Position numbers and translations under genes: made by a program
From: Xanthomonas arboricola
Lineage (GTDB): Bacteria > Pseudomonadota > Gammaproteobacteria > Xanthomonadales > Xanthomonadaceae
Direction of reading: 5' to 3'
Length of the DNA stretch: 64,000 nucleotides
Assembly: GCF_002940665.1 (NCBI RefSeq)
Contig: NZ_MIGY01000001.1
Coordinates: forward strand, 1 to 64,000
Notes under the pieces: generated by a model
The model's input: only the letters and a program-made list of their open reading frames with translations
Database searches by the model: none
Told to the model about the DNA's origin: nothing
Shown here: one piece after another, positions 37,535 through 45,579 of the stretch
Numbering within the stretch: the stretch's first letter is position 1
Layout: every line of letters starts with the position of its first letter

Positions 37535-39317
37535 ACTCTATTCAAACAAGCCGGATGTGTTCGAGCCCGTGGACTTTGCTCCTGGGCTGAACGTCGTCAT
37601 GGCTGAAATTCGTCTGCCGGAGAATCGAAACAAGGACACCCATAATCTTGGGAAGACCACGCTGGGGCGTCTTTTGGATTTTTGCTTCCTGGCAGGCAAA
37701 GACCCTAAGTTCTTCCTCTTCAAGCATTTTGACTTGTTCAAGGATTTCGTTTTTTTCCTTGAAATTGAACTGGAAGACGGCTCTTTCATCACGATCCGAC
37801 GCAGCGTAGAAGACGCAACCAAGATTGCCTTCAAGCAGCATGAAGCAGGCCACCAGGACTTGTCGGCTTTGGCGCTCGCGGAATGGGGACATCGGGACGT
37901 TCCTTTTGAACGCGCACGCGAACTGCTTGACGGCCTGCTCGACTGGCGTGCTCTCAAGCCGTGGTCGTACCGGAAAGCGCTTGGTTACCTGCTGCGTTCG
38001 CAAGAGGATTTTCGTGAAGTTTTCCAACTTCGCAAGTTCGCCTCTAAACACGCCGACTGGAAGCCATTCCTTGCACATCTTCTGGGCTTCGATGCCAAGC
38101 TGATCGCTGACCACTATGCGAAAGAGCACGAACTCGCCAAAAAGCAGGAGACAGCGCAAACCATCAAAAATGAACTAGGAGGCTCGGTCGAGGACATCAG
38201 CAAAATTGAAGGCATTCTTCTGCTCAAGCAAAAAGACGCAGAGAAGAAGCAAGTGCTGTTGGATGCTTTCGATTTTCGCGCCCAAGACAAAGATCGCACC
38301 AAAAAGGTGGTTGATGAAGTCGATGAGCGAATTGCCGCGCTGAATTCGGAACGTTATTCCTTGAGTCAAAACAGGAAGAAGGTGCAAGCATCGTTGCAGG
38401 AAGATCAAATCCTTTTCAGTCCCGATGAGGCGCAGAGGTTGTTTGGCGAAGCCGGCGTGTTGTTCCAGGGGCAGATCAAGAAAGATTTCCAGCAGTTGAT
38501 TGCTTTCAATCGGGCCATCACGGATGAGCGCCGTGGCTATCTCCAAGAGGAGTTCGCGGAAATCGAAGGTGAGCTGAAGCGGGTGAATGCAGAATTGAAT
38601 GCGCTAGGAAAAAAGCGCTCGGAAATGCTCTCCTTCCTGAGCGGAACGGATGTTTTCACCAAGTACAAACAGCTCTCGGATGAGATGGTGACGTTGCGCG
38701 CGGACATCACATCGTTGGAGCACCAGAAAGGCCACTTGCATCGCCTCCAGGAGTTGCGCGCTGAGATTCGATCCTTGACGGAAGAGCGCGACCATTTGCA
38801 AGCGCGGATCGAAGCCGACGTGGATAAGCAGAACTCGGATCAGGCAAGCCCGTTCTCCACGATCCGCGTTTTCTTCAGCGAAATTGTTGAGGAAGTCATT
38901 GATCGCAAGGCACTGTTGAGCGTGGCGATCAACCAGGTAGGTCACCTGGACTTCAAAGCGGAAATTCTTGATGGATCGGGCAACGCCACCAGTGCTGACC
39001 TGGGGCACACATACCGCAAGCTGCTGTGTGTCGCTTTCGATATGGCCGTGCTGCGAGCACACCTGAGCGAGAAGTTCCCACGCTTTGTGTATCACGACGG
39101 AGTGTTGGAGTCGCTGGATGACCGCAAGAAAGAGAATTTGCTGACGGTTGTACGTCGCTATGCAGATTTGGGATTGCAGCCGGTCATCACGCTGATCGAC
39201 TCAGATTTGCCTGTACGTGCAGAAGATGATGCCCCTGTTTTTACAGCAGGCGAAATCGTCGTCACGCTGCACGATGAGGGCGATCGCGGCCGAATTTTCA
39301 AGATGAGAGGGTGGTAA
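37521..39317 (+). CDS. ABC-3C system ATPase (DUF2326, SMC/Rad50-like)
   Basis: A 598-residue ABC ATPase. The Walker A is the shortened form typical of DUF2326 proteins (NLGKTTLGRLLDF). A long coiled coil fills about residues 200-450 (ISKIEGILLLKQKDAEKKQ..., LEHQKGHLHRLQELRAEIRS). The C-terminal DUF2326 domain holds ADLGHTYRKLLCVAFDMAVL (signature region) and FVYHDGVLESLDDRKKENLL (Walker B/D-loop region). It likely senses or clamps foreign nucleic acid and licenses the nuclease. GC content of this operon is visibly below that of the core genes, a sign of separate origin. Confidence 0.87.
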   Translation: MKLSKLYSNKPDVFEPVDFAPGLNVVMAEIRLPENRNKDTHNLGKTTLGRLLDFCFLAGKDPKFFLFKHFDLFKDFVFFLEIELEDGSFITIRRSVEDATKIAFKQHEAGHQDLSALALAEWGHRDVPFERARELLDGLLDWRALKPWSYRKALGYLLRSQEDFREVFQLRKFASKHADWKPFLAHLLGFDAKLIADHYAKEHELAKKQETAQTIKNELGGSVEDISKIEGILLLKQKDAEKKQVLLDAFDFRAQDKDRTKKVVDEVDERIAALNSERYSLSQNRKKVQASLQEDQILFSPDEAQRLFGEAGVLFQGQIKKDFQQLIAFNRAITDERRGYLQEEFAEIEGELKRVNAELNALGKKRSEMLSFLSGTDVFTKYKQLSDEMVTLRADITSLEHQKGHLHRLQELRAEIRSLTEERDHLQARIEADVDKQNSDQASPFSTIRVFFSEIVEEVIDRKALLSVAINQVGHLDFKAEILDGSGNATSADLGHTYRKLLCVAFDMAVLRAHLSEKFPRFVYHDGVLESLDDRKKENLLTVVRRYADLGLQPVITLIDSDLPVRAEDDAPVFTAGEIVVTLHDEGDRGRIFKMRGW

Positions 39318-39651
39318 TTCAATCATCCATGCGTCCCGGCGTGCTGCCGTCGGGCTCGCGGGCTGCGCCCCGCGCTTCGTGCCGAATCGCGGCCATCCGG
39401 CTTTGATCCCTGACGCCTCCGGCCCTCTCGGGCCTGCGCGCTGCGCTTGCCCAAAGCCGAGTGTGTGCAGTGGGCGGGATGTGGGCGGTCTTGCTGTTCC
39501 CTTCACCGTATCACGGCGTTCTCGCCGTCAAGGGCGGCGCGCGCTGGTGCGCGCTTGCGTCCTGGCGGCCGTCTGCGACCCCTGACTGCTTGCGCTGCGC
39601 CGTGTTTCCCACGGTTCCGGGCAATTCCGCCCGAGTAACCGGAGCACGATC
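39318..39651 (+). repeat. GC-rich ICE spacer, repeat copy A
   Basis: No gene. The left part (about 39345-39470) shares the words GGGCTGCGCCCC, CTTCGTGCCGAATC, GGCCATCCGGCTT and GCCTGCGCGCTGCGCTTGCC with 49030-49150 and 50200-50320. The right part (about 39490-39630) is an intact copy of the sequence interrupted by the group II intron at 40309/42504, including the hairpin ACGGCGTTCTCGCCGT. Confidence 0.75.
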
Positions 39652-40158
39652 ATGTCGCAACTTTCCCTCTCTCTCGATACTCCGCTGATGGTGCGCGATG
39701 GCCGTGGCCGCTATCGGCCGGCGGACGCCGACCAGATTCTGGAAGCTGCGCGTCAGGTCATCGAACAGAAGATGCAGCGCGGCGAGACGTTCACGTCGCC
39801 GGAGGCGGTGAAGGACTACCTGCGCGCCAAGCTGGCCGGCTACGAGCACGAAGTCTTTGCGATGCTGTTCCTCGACACGCGCCATCGGCTGATCGACTAC
39901 GTGGAGATGTTCCACGGCACGATCGACTCGGCCGAGGTGCATCCGCGCGAAGTAGTGAAACAGGCGCTGCGGCTCAATGCGGCGGCGGTCATCATTTCGC
40001 ACAATCACCCCAGCGGGAACCCCGAGCCGAGCGCGGCTGACAAAGCTCTGACCGCGCAGCTTCGGCAGGCGCTAGCGCTGGTGGAGGTTCGCACGCTGGA
40101 TCACATCATCGTCGCGGGCAGCAGCACCACGTCATTCGCCGAATGCGGCCTGCTTTGA
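39652..40158 (+). CDS. radC: RadC-family JAMM/MPN protein
   Basis: A 168-residue short RadC-like protein found in integrative elements. The JAMM metal site is intact: catalytic Glu in YEHEVFAMLFLD, and HNHPSGNPEPSAAD supplying the two histidines, serine and aspartate. It lacks the N-terminal helix-hairpin-helix domain of chromosomal RadC. Function is unproven; a metalloprotease or deconjugase activity is only inferred from the fold. A strong terminator follows. Confidence 0.9.
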   Translation: MSQLSLSLDTPLMVRDGRGRYRPADADQILEAARQVIEQKMQRGETFTSPEAVKDYLRAKLAGYEHEVFAMLFLDTRHRLIDYVEMFHGTIDSAEVHPREVVKQALRLNAAAVIISHNHPSGNPEPSAADKALTAQLRQALALVEVRTLDHIIVAGSSTTSFAECGLL

Positions 40159-40163
40159 CCCTC

Positions 40164-40186
40164 GGGGGCTTCGGCCCCCTTTTTTT
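40164..40186 (+). terminator. Rho-independent terminator after radC
   Basis: The stem GGGGGC / GCCCCC with a TTCG tetraloop is followed by seven T. It starts six bases after the stop. Confidence 0.95.
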
Positions 40187-40349
40187 GCTGCGCCCGGTGG
40201 CGCAGCTCCGGCCCTTGCGGGCCTGCGCGTGCTGCGCACTTGCCGAAAACCGGGGTGCGTGGAGGTGCGAGGGAGGCGGTCTTGCTGTTCCCTTCATCGT
40301 GCCACGGCGTCGGGTAGCAGCGGCGCATTGCTGCGCCGCCGCCCCCTAA

Positions 40350-40383
40350 GAACCGGACGTGCGAGTCGCCCCGCATCCGGCTC
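40350..40383 (-). ncRNA. Group II intron domain V
   Basis: A 34-nucleotide hairpin on the minus strand (GAGCCGGATGCG... to ...CACGTCCGGTTC) matches the canonical domain V with the catalytic AGC triad and a GCGA-type region in between. It is followed by a GC-rich domain VI stem-loop (GCGGCGCAGCAATGCGCCGC) with a candidate branch A just before the 3' end. Confidence 0.88.
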
Positions 40384-40393
40384 AAGCCATTCC

Positions 40394-41893
40394 TCAGCAC
40401 CATAGGCTGGCACCGAACAGTTTGACGGAACGCTTCGTGGCTCGACGGCGGTCCAGGTTTTGGGTCCATGCCGGATCGAACGGATTGGCGGAGGCAGGGA
40501 CTTTGATGTGCCGAGTGATCGCCACCGTCATCGCGCGGAAGAGTCGAAGGCCGACAGTTTTGCCGTCGGCAGAGCCCTTCGTGGCGAAGTCCCCGTTCCG
40601 GTTCCCGATCGTTCGGAAGTACCGCTTCTTGATCCACCGTGCTCCTTTGGCGGGATGCCTGCGCTTTGCCCACCTCCAGAGCATGTGCCAGATGAAGTCA
40701 TCGACTCGGTTAAAGGTTGTTTTCGCCGCAGAGTGGCGATGGTAGACAGCCCAGCCACGGATTACCGGGTTGAGCAGCCTTATCAACGCAGCCTGCGTGG
40801 CGGTCGCATTGCCTTTGATGATTTCCCTGACTTTGTCCAGCAACGACTTGATGCTCTTCTTCGCTGGTTTGGTCAGGCACTGGCGACCGTACTTGCGCAC
40901 GGTCTGGCCCAGGAAATCGAATCCTTCCGCAATGTGCGTGATCCGGGTTTTTTCCTCCGACAGTTCCAGCCCGCGTGCCGCCATGAAGCGGCGGACAGCA
41001 GGCAGGACGACGGATTCGAGCACGTCCTTCGACGCACCTGTCACCACGAAGTCATCGGCATAGCGGATGACGTTGAGCTTGGCCCTGCGGTGTGCTCGCT
41101 CCGATCCTCCGGTGCTCGCAAGAACCGCTGCTTCCAGACCATCCAACGCCATGTTCGCGAGTACGGGCGAGATGACCCCACCCTGGGGTGTACCAGCACG
41201 GCTCTCGAACAAGGTTCCCTCATCGACGTAGCCAGCCTCCAGCCATCGGCGCAGGATCGTCTTGTCCATCGGTATGTGCTCCAGGAGCCAGGCATGGCTG
41301 AAGTTGTCGAAACAACCTCGAATGTCGCCTTCCAGCCCCCACTCTGCCGACGTACGATGCGACAGGCAGTTGAAACACTGTTCGATGGCGTCGGCGGTCG
41401 AACGCTCCGGCCGGAAGCCGTAGGAATTCGGGTCTGCCAAGGTCTCCGCGATAGGTTCCAGGGCGAGCTTCCACAAAGCCTGCATCGCCCGGCACCGCAT
41501 GCAGGGGATTCCCAGCGGACGCCTCTTTCCATTGCTCTTGGGAATGTAGACCCGCCTCAGCGGCATCGTGCGATAGTCGTGATGCCGCAGCGACAGCATT
41601 CCCTTCCATCTGGACGCCGAGGTCAGCCAGACTTTCCCGTCTACCCCCGGCGTTCTCTTGCCTCTGTTTTCCGTCACTCGCTTCACGGCCAACATCTTGC
41701 CGCTGTGCGAGCGGGTCAGCAGGCGTTGCAAGGCTTTCGCCTTGCCCCACCTGCCTTCCCGTACTGCTTTGGCGATACGCATCTGGAGCCGCTTCACCTC
41801 CGCTTCGATCTGGGGCCAGTCTGCCTGTTCCCACATCCGAGCATCGGGCGAGGACGCACCAACGCCCGATGCTTGCGCATCGTTCGTCGTCAT
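40394..41893 (-). CDS. ltrA: Group II intron reverse transcriptase/maturase
   Basis: A 499-residue LtrA-type protein. RT motifs are visible in order: [68 protein letters not shown] and the catalytic YADD ([10 protein letters not shown]). A maturase (X/GIIM) domain follows ([20 protein letters not shown]). No HNH endonuclease with a Cys pair is seen at the C-terminus, so retargeting would use nascent strands as primer. The ATG has GAGGAA six bases upstream. Confidence 0.95.
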   Translation of the reverse strand: MTTNDAQASGVGASSPDARMWEQADWPQIEAEVKRLQMRIAKAVREGRWGKAKALQRLLTRSHSGKMLAVKRVTENRGKRTPGVDGKVWLTSASRWKGMLSLRHHDYRTMPLRRVYIPKSNGKRRPLGIPCMRCRAMQALWKLALEPIAETLADPNSYGFRPERSTADAIEQCFNCLSHRTSAEWGLEGDIRGCFDNFSHAWLLEHIPMDKTILRRWLEAGYVDEGTLFESRAGTPQGGVISPVLANMALDGLEAAVLASTGGSERAHRRAKLNVIRYADDFVVTGASKDVLESVVLPAVRRFMAARGLELSEEKTRITHIAEGFDFLGQTVRKYGRQCLTKPAKKSIKSLLDKVREIIKGNATATQAALIRLLNPVIRGWAVYHRHSAAKTTFNRVDDFIWHMLWRWAKRRHPAKGARWIKKRYFRTIGNRNGDFATKGSADGKTVGLRLFRAMTVAITRHIKVPASANPFDPAWTQNLDRRRATKRSVKLFGASLWC

Positions 41894-42504
41894 CTGCTTT
41901 TCCTCGTACAACGGTTAATCATCTTCTCTCGCCATGAATGACCTTGCGGAAGTCTGCCCGCTTTCGCGTCGGGCGATGTCGCAGCCCGTATCCCGGCCAT
42001 TACAGCCAGGCATTCGCTTTCTCCGCATTCCTTTACCCACCACGCCAACAGCGTCCCTTGCGGTTCGCCTGCCGTTGCCGGCAGCGTGATGGGCTTACCC
42101 TGTTCCGCATGAATTTCTGGATGGTGCGGACCCGTCCTGTGCGCCGGCAGCATTCGTGTCCATGATGATCCAGAGAACGAAGACCATGCCTTGCCGCGTA
42201 CCTTTTGGTTCGAGCCTGTCAGCACATTTGGCTCGATAGACGTTACGACGCGTTCGCGGACGTTCACATGTGTTGGTCGTACCCATCCATCCCTCGCGCC
42301 TCTCCGCCTTCGTGCTGGCAGATTCCGCTTCGCCTCGCGGCTCGGCGTACCGGATAACCCGGCGGCTACGTTGTCCCCGAAGCTTCACACCGAACCGTTG
42401 CCAGCTCCGCATGTCCGGGTAGGGAACGGCTGATGGAACAGCCGGTTTCATCAGGTCATATCTACCTCCGTGAAACAGAAATTCAAGCGACTTGCAGGTC
42501 GCAC

Positions 42505-42632
42505 GTTCTCGCCGTCAAGGGCTGCGCGTGCTTGCACGCTTGCGTCCTGGCGGCCGTCGTTGACCCCTGACTGCTTGCGCTGCGCCGTGCCCCGGAAGGG
42601 TCGGGCAATTCCGCCCGGCATCCTTTCAGGAG
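42505..42632 (+). repeat. ICE spacer, repeat copy B (right of intron)
   Basis: Near-copy of 39505-39630: GTTCTCGCCGTCAAGGGC, CTTGCGTCCTGGCGGCCGTC, GACCCCTGACTGCTTGCGCT and GGGCAATTCCGCCCG recur in the same order. Here it leads into the DUF2958 gene instead of radC, so the repeat unit acts as an upstream segment for two different genes. Confidence 0.8.
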
Positions 42633-42638
42633 TTCACC

Positions 42639-42989
42639 ATGAACAACGCACTCATCACTGACGAGCAGCGCATCGTGCTACTGGCCAACGGCCGCGAATC
42701 CTTGGAGAACCCGGACTTCGATCCGGCCCCCGTGGTCAAGCTGTTCACGCCGGACGCCGGCGCGACCTGGCTGCTGACCGAGATTGATCCCGATGACCAC
42801 GACCACGCCTTTGGCCTTTGCGACCTGGGCCTGGGGATGCCGGAAATCGGCTGGGTCAGTTTGGGCGAGCTGGCAACGGTGCGTGGCGGGCTGGGCCTGC
42901 CGATCGAGCGTGACCTGTCGTTCCGCGCCGAGAAGCGCTTGAGCGCTTATGCGCGCGATGCGCGGCTGGCCGGGCGGATCGTTGTCTAA
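42639..42989 (+). CDS. DUF2958 family protein, copy 1
   Basis: A 116-residue protein with the DUF2958 pattern VKLFTPDAGATWLLTEIDPDD, AFGLCDLGLGMPEIGWVSL and LPIERDLSFRAEKRLSAYA. Function unknown, and found mainly on conjugative elements. CAGGAG lies seven bases before the ATG. A clearly related copy is encoded at 50914. It ends convergent to the next gene with a shared hairpin between them. Confidence 0.88.
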   Translation: MNNALITDEQRIVLLANGRESLENPDFDPAPVVKLFTPDAGATWLLTEIDPDDHDHAFGLCDLGLGMPEIGWVSLGELATVRGGLGLPIERDLSFRAEKRLSAYARDARLAGRIVV

Positions 42990-43014
42990 CCCGGCCCTGG
43001 GCGAATGGCCCAGC

Positions 43015-43041
43015 AGCGCATCCCATATCGGGATGCGCTTT
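43015..43041. terminator. Bidirectional hairpin between convergent genes
   Basis: A 10-bp perfect stem AGCGCATCCC / GGGATGCGCT with an ATATC loop lies between the DUF2958 stop and the stop of the minus-strand gene. T and A residues flank it on the two sides. Confidence 0.7.
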
Positions 43042-43050
43042 ACTACATCG

Positions 43051-43977
43051 TCAGCGAGGCCAGTCGTCGCTGCGAACACCTTCAAAGAAGCCAGGGCCGA
43101 CTTCGATACGCAGTGAGGAGTGGCGGCGCAAGATCTTCTGCGCTATCTCGGGCGATGCGTAGTCCGTGAAGTCGAGGAGGTAGCCATAGACCATTTCACC
43201 GCTACTGCCGTCCAGCTCCATTGCTTCTACATCGGCGAGATTGCCAACCTCATGCAGTTCGAGGCCCAGCAGTTCGGCATAGGCTTGCGATACGCTGCGC
43301 GGCGGTGGCTCGCCATCGTAGTCGTCATCTCCCCAGTTCGTATCGAGTTCCGCTTTGGTGACTTGGCAGTCCACTGACCCAAAGCACTGGCTACCCAATC
43401 GATCCACTGTCAGGAAGCCTTCCACGTTCACTTTGTGGCCCGCGTAGGGGCGCTCAGTGTCGATTCCCAGGCCAACATGGCCATCCAGGTTGATTTCCAG
43501 CGAGCCGCCAACGGGTACGTTTTCAGACTCGACCTCGAAATCGAAATAGACCTCATCAATGCCATCGTAATTGGCGTTGACCATCTCGCTGTTCACGTCA
43601 TCGTCTTCGATGACCACCTGATCCACATGCTCACGCAAGTAGTTGTCGAAGTCCGCATGAGAGGCGTGAATGTGTGTACGAGGCGCCCGCTCTTTGAAGG
43701 CTGCGTCGATCAACTCGTGCAGTTGGCTTGGCGTGGGGGCCGCGCCAAGTTCGCTGGCGCGCTGATCGAGCTGGTCGTAGTCGACTACAACGTGGTGGAC
43801 GTTGCCCAAATCCTGGGGTTCGAGCGCGGCTACCTGCGCAGCCTGGTAGGCGGCAAGGCTCTTGTAGCCAAGTGCAGCAACGATGAGTTGCTGCGCGTGG
43901 CCAAGCTGCACAGGTGCGGCCACGGAAGCGCTGTTCTTGCGAACAGAATGGGCAAGGTCGGAAATGCCGATGGGCAT
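43051..43977 (-). CDS. Uncharacterised ICE protein with acidic C-terminal region
   Basis: A 308-residue protein I do not recognise in full. The N-terminus (LGHAQQLIVAALGYKSLAAYQAA) resembles a short domain at the start of many plasmid and ICE proteins of unknown role. The middle and end are strongly acidic (VIEDDDVNSEMVNANYDGIDE, NWGDDDYDGEPPP) with no catalytic motif visible. AGGAG lies seven bases before the ATG. It is the only minus-strand gene between radC and the XRE gene apart from the intron, and its base use is less GC-rich than the core genes, so it is likely cargo. Confidence 0.7.
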   Translation of the reverse strand: MPIGISDLAHSVRKNSASVAAPVQLGHAQQLIVAALGYKSLAAYQAAQVAALEPQDLGNVHHVVVDYDQLDQRASELGAAPTPSQLHELIDAAFKERAPRTHIHASHADFDNYLREHVDQVVIEDDDVNSEMVNANYDGIDEVYFDFEVESENVPVGGSLEINLDGHVGLGIDTERPYAGHKVNVEGFLTVDRLGSQCFGSVDCQVTKAELDTNWGDDDYDGEPPPRSVSQAYAELLGLELHEVGNLADVEAMELDGSSGEMVYGYLLDFTDYASPEIAQKILRRHSSLRIEVGPGFFEGVRSDDWPR

Positions 43978-44686
43978 ACGATTCTCCTGATTTCAGCGCA
44001 GACCAATCGAGCGATTACTTGGCCTACGCCCAGGCGATATCGCATGGTGGTGGCAAGAAATACGGGGGAAAGCAGAACGCAGTCTTGATTGAGCCGCTCG
44101 AAGCTCAGGCGGACAGGGCCTTACCCACATTGTCCGCGAAAAATCGACCAAAGACAAATTCCGCGATGCCCAAACTGCTGGGCGTCCCCGGCCACCTGGG
44201 AGATGGCCGGTCGCGCTGTCGTGCGCGTAGCGCATCGAGCCGCCTGCGGCGTCTCGCCCCTTCCGGGCTTCCATCGTTCCCTCGCTCCGCTCGGCTGACG
44301 CCTCCGGCCCGGCTTCCCGCTTCGGGCCTGCGCGCTTCGCTTGCCGTGCGGTCGGCGTGTGGGGAGGCCGTTGCCATGTCCAGCCGTCTTCCCTGACTTC
44401 ATCACCTTGTCCGCGACTGTAGCCCGCGGCCTGGTGCCGTCAAGGCGCGCAGGGCCGTGTCCTCGGCTGCGCCTGCGGGCCGCACCCACCCTGCGCTGGT
44501 TTCCTTGACGGCTCCCGTCCACGCGCTCCCTTTCGTCGCGGGCGATGAACTCAGGAAAGACGGTGGCAACAGGGCCAACCGGGTTCCTCGTGCCGACCGC
44601 ACCGAACAGCCGAAAGGCTGGGCTCCGAATCTAGGAATCCGGTGTGTGGTGTGAACAGCAAACCTCTTTTTGTCAGGAGAAAGACC
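43978..44686 (+). repeat. 709-base GC-rich spacer, repeat copy C
   Basis: No gene. Positions about 44225-44365 carry the spacer family words (GCCGCCTGCGGCG, GACGCCTCCGGCCC, GGGCCTGCGCGCTTCGCTTGCC). The right part has CCGTCAAGGCGCGCAGGGCC and, inverted, TTTCCTTGACGGC about 80 bases on. It ends at TCAGGAGAAAGACC, the ribosome-binding site of the DUF932 gene. Confidence 0.6.
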
Positions 44687-45514
44687 ATGCAACTCGCATC
44701 CCGTTTCGCTTCCCGTTCCCCCTCGCTGCGCAGCGATTACCCGCTGTCCGATGACCAGATTCGCAGGGTGGCCCCGTCCATCTTCGCCGATGCACCGCAT
44801 GAGAGCCGTTCCGAACGGTACAGCTACATCCCGACCGCTGCCGTCCTGACTGAGCTTCGCAAAGAAGGCTTCCAGCCTTTCATGGTGACGCAAACCCGCG
44901 TGCGCGATGAAGGCAAGCGCGAGCACGCCAAACACATGATTCGCCTGCGCCACGCCAGCCAGATCAACGGCGCGGAAGCCAACGAAATCGTGCTGCTGAA
45001 CTCGCACGACGGCACGAGCAGCTATCAGATGCTGGCCGGGATGTTCCGTTTCGTGTGCAGCAATGGCCTTGTGTGCGGCGACACCGTGGCAGACGTGCGC
45101 GTACCTCATAAGGGCGACGTGGCTGGTTCCGTCATCGAAGGCGCTTTCGAGGTGTTGAGCGGCTTCGAGCGCGTGAAGGAATCCCGCGACCTGATGCGCG
45201 GCATCACGCTGGACGAGGGCGAGGCCGAAGTGTTCGCCCGCGCTGCGTTATCCCTCAAGTACGACGACCCGGACAAGCCCGCGCCCATCACTGAATCGCA
45301 AATCCTGATGCCGCGCCGGTTCGATGACCGCCGCCCCGACCTGTGGAGCGTATTCAACCGCACGCAGGAGAACCTGACCAAAGGCGGATTGCATGGCCGC
45401 AGCGCCAACGGACGCCGCCAGCAGACCCGCCCTGTGCAGGGCATTGATTCCGATGTGCGCCTCAATCGCGCCCTCTGGATGCTGGCCGATGGCCTGCGCC
45501 AGTTGAAAGCCTGA
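44687..45514 (+). CDS. DUF932 family protein
   Basis: A 275-residue protein of the DUF932/phage-plasmid-like family (LGT-type). Recognisable segments are FQPFMVTQTRVRDEGKREHA, NEIVLLNSHDGTSSYQMLAG and MFRFVCSNGLVCGD. Members are common on ICEs and plasmids; no biochemical role is established. CAGGAG nine bases upstream supports the start. The ParB-like gene follows after 65 bases, and the pair is a constant part of these elements. Confidence 0.9.
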   Translation: MQLASRFASRSPSLRSDYPLSDDQIRRVAPSIFADAPHESRSERYSYIPTAAVLTELRKEGFQPFMVTQTRVRDEGKREHAKHMIRLRHASQINGAEANEIVLLNSHDGTSSYQMLAGMFRFVCSNGLVCGDTVADVRVPHKGDVAGSVIEGAFEVLSGFERVKESRDLMRGITLDEGEAEVFARAALSLKYDDPDKPAPITESQILMPRRFDDRRPDLWSVFNRTQENLTKGGLHGRSANGRRQQTRPVQGIDSDVRLNRALWMLADGLRQLKA

Positions 45515-45579
45515 ACCGTTCCCCCGCCGGAGGGGCGGTTCCCCTCCATTCCCTTGTTTCACTCGATTGGAGATTCACC

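Larger units (their letters stand above)
40309..42504 (-). mobile_element. Group II intron, 2196 bases
   Basis: Read on the minus strand, the element begins GTGCGACCTGCAAG (group II 5' consensus GUGYG) and ends ...CTACCCGAC (3' AY rule). It encodes an RT/maturase in domain IV. Removing 40309-42504 joins ...GACGGCGAGAAC to GCCGTGGCACG..., which matches the uninterrupted copy near 39505 (GACGGCGAGAACGCCGTGAT on the same strand). This fixes both boundaries and shows no target-site duplication. The target is a hairpin in a non-coding spacer, and the intron lies inside its 3' arm. Confidence 0.93.

Noticed and set aside
37521-39317. RecN/SMC-type chromosomal repair ATPase
   Set aside because: The short NLGKTT Walker A, C-terminal DUF2326 pattern and coupling to a small middle component and a nuclease fit ABC-3C better.
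40394-41893. Retron or diversity-generating RT
   Set aside because: Canonical group II 5' and 3' ends, domain V and a maturase domain are present; no template/variable repeats were seen.
40460-41941. 493-codon open frame antisense to the intron RT
   Set aside because: The opposite strand has all RT motifs including YADD and lies inside a group II intron.
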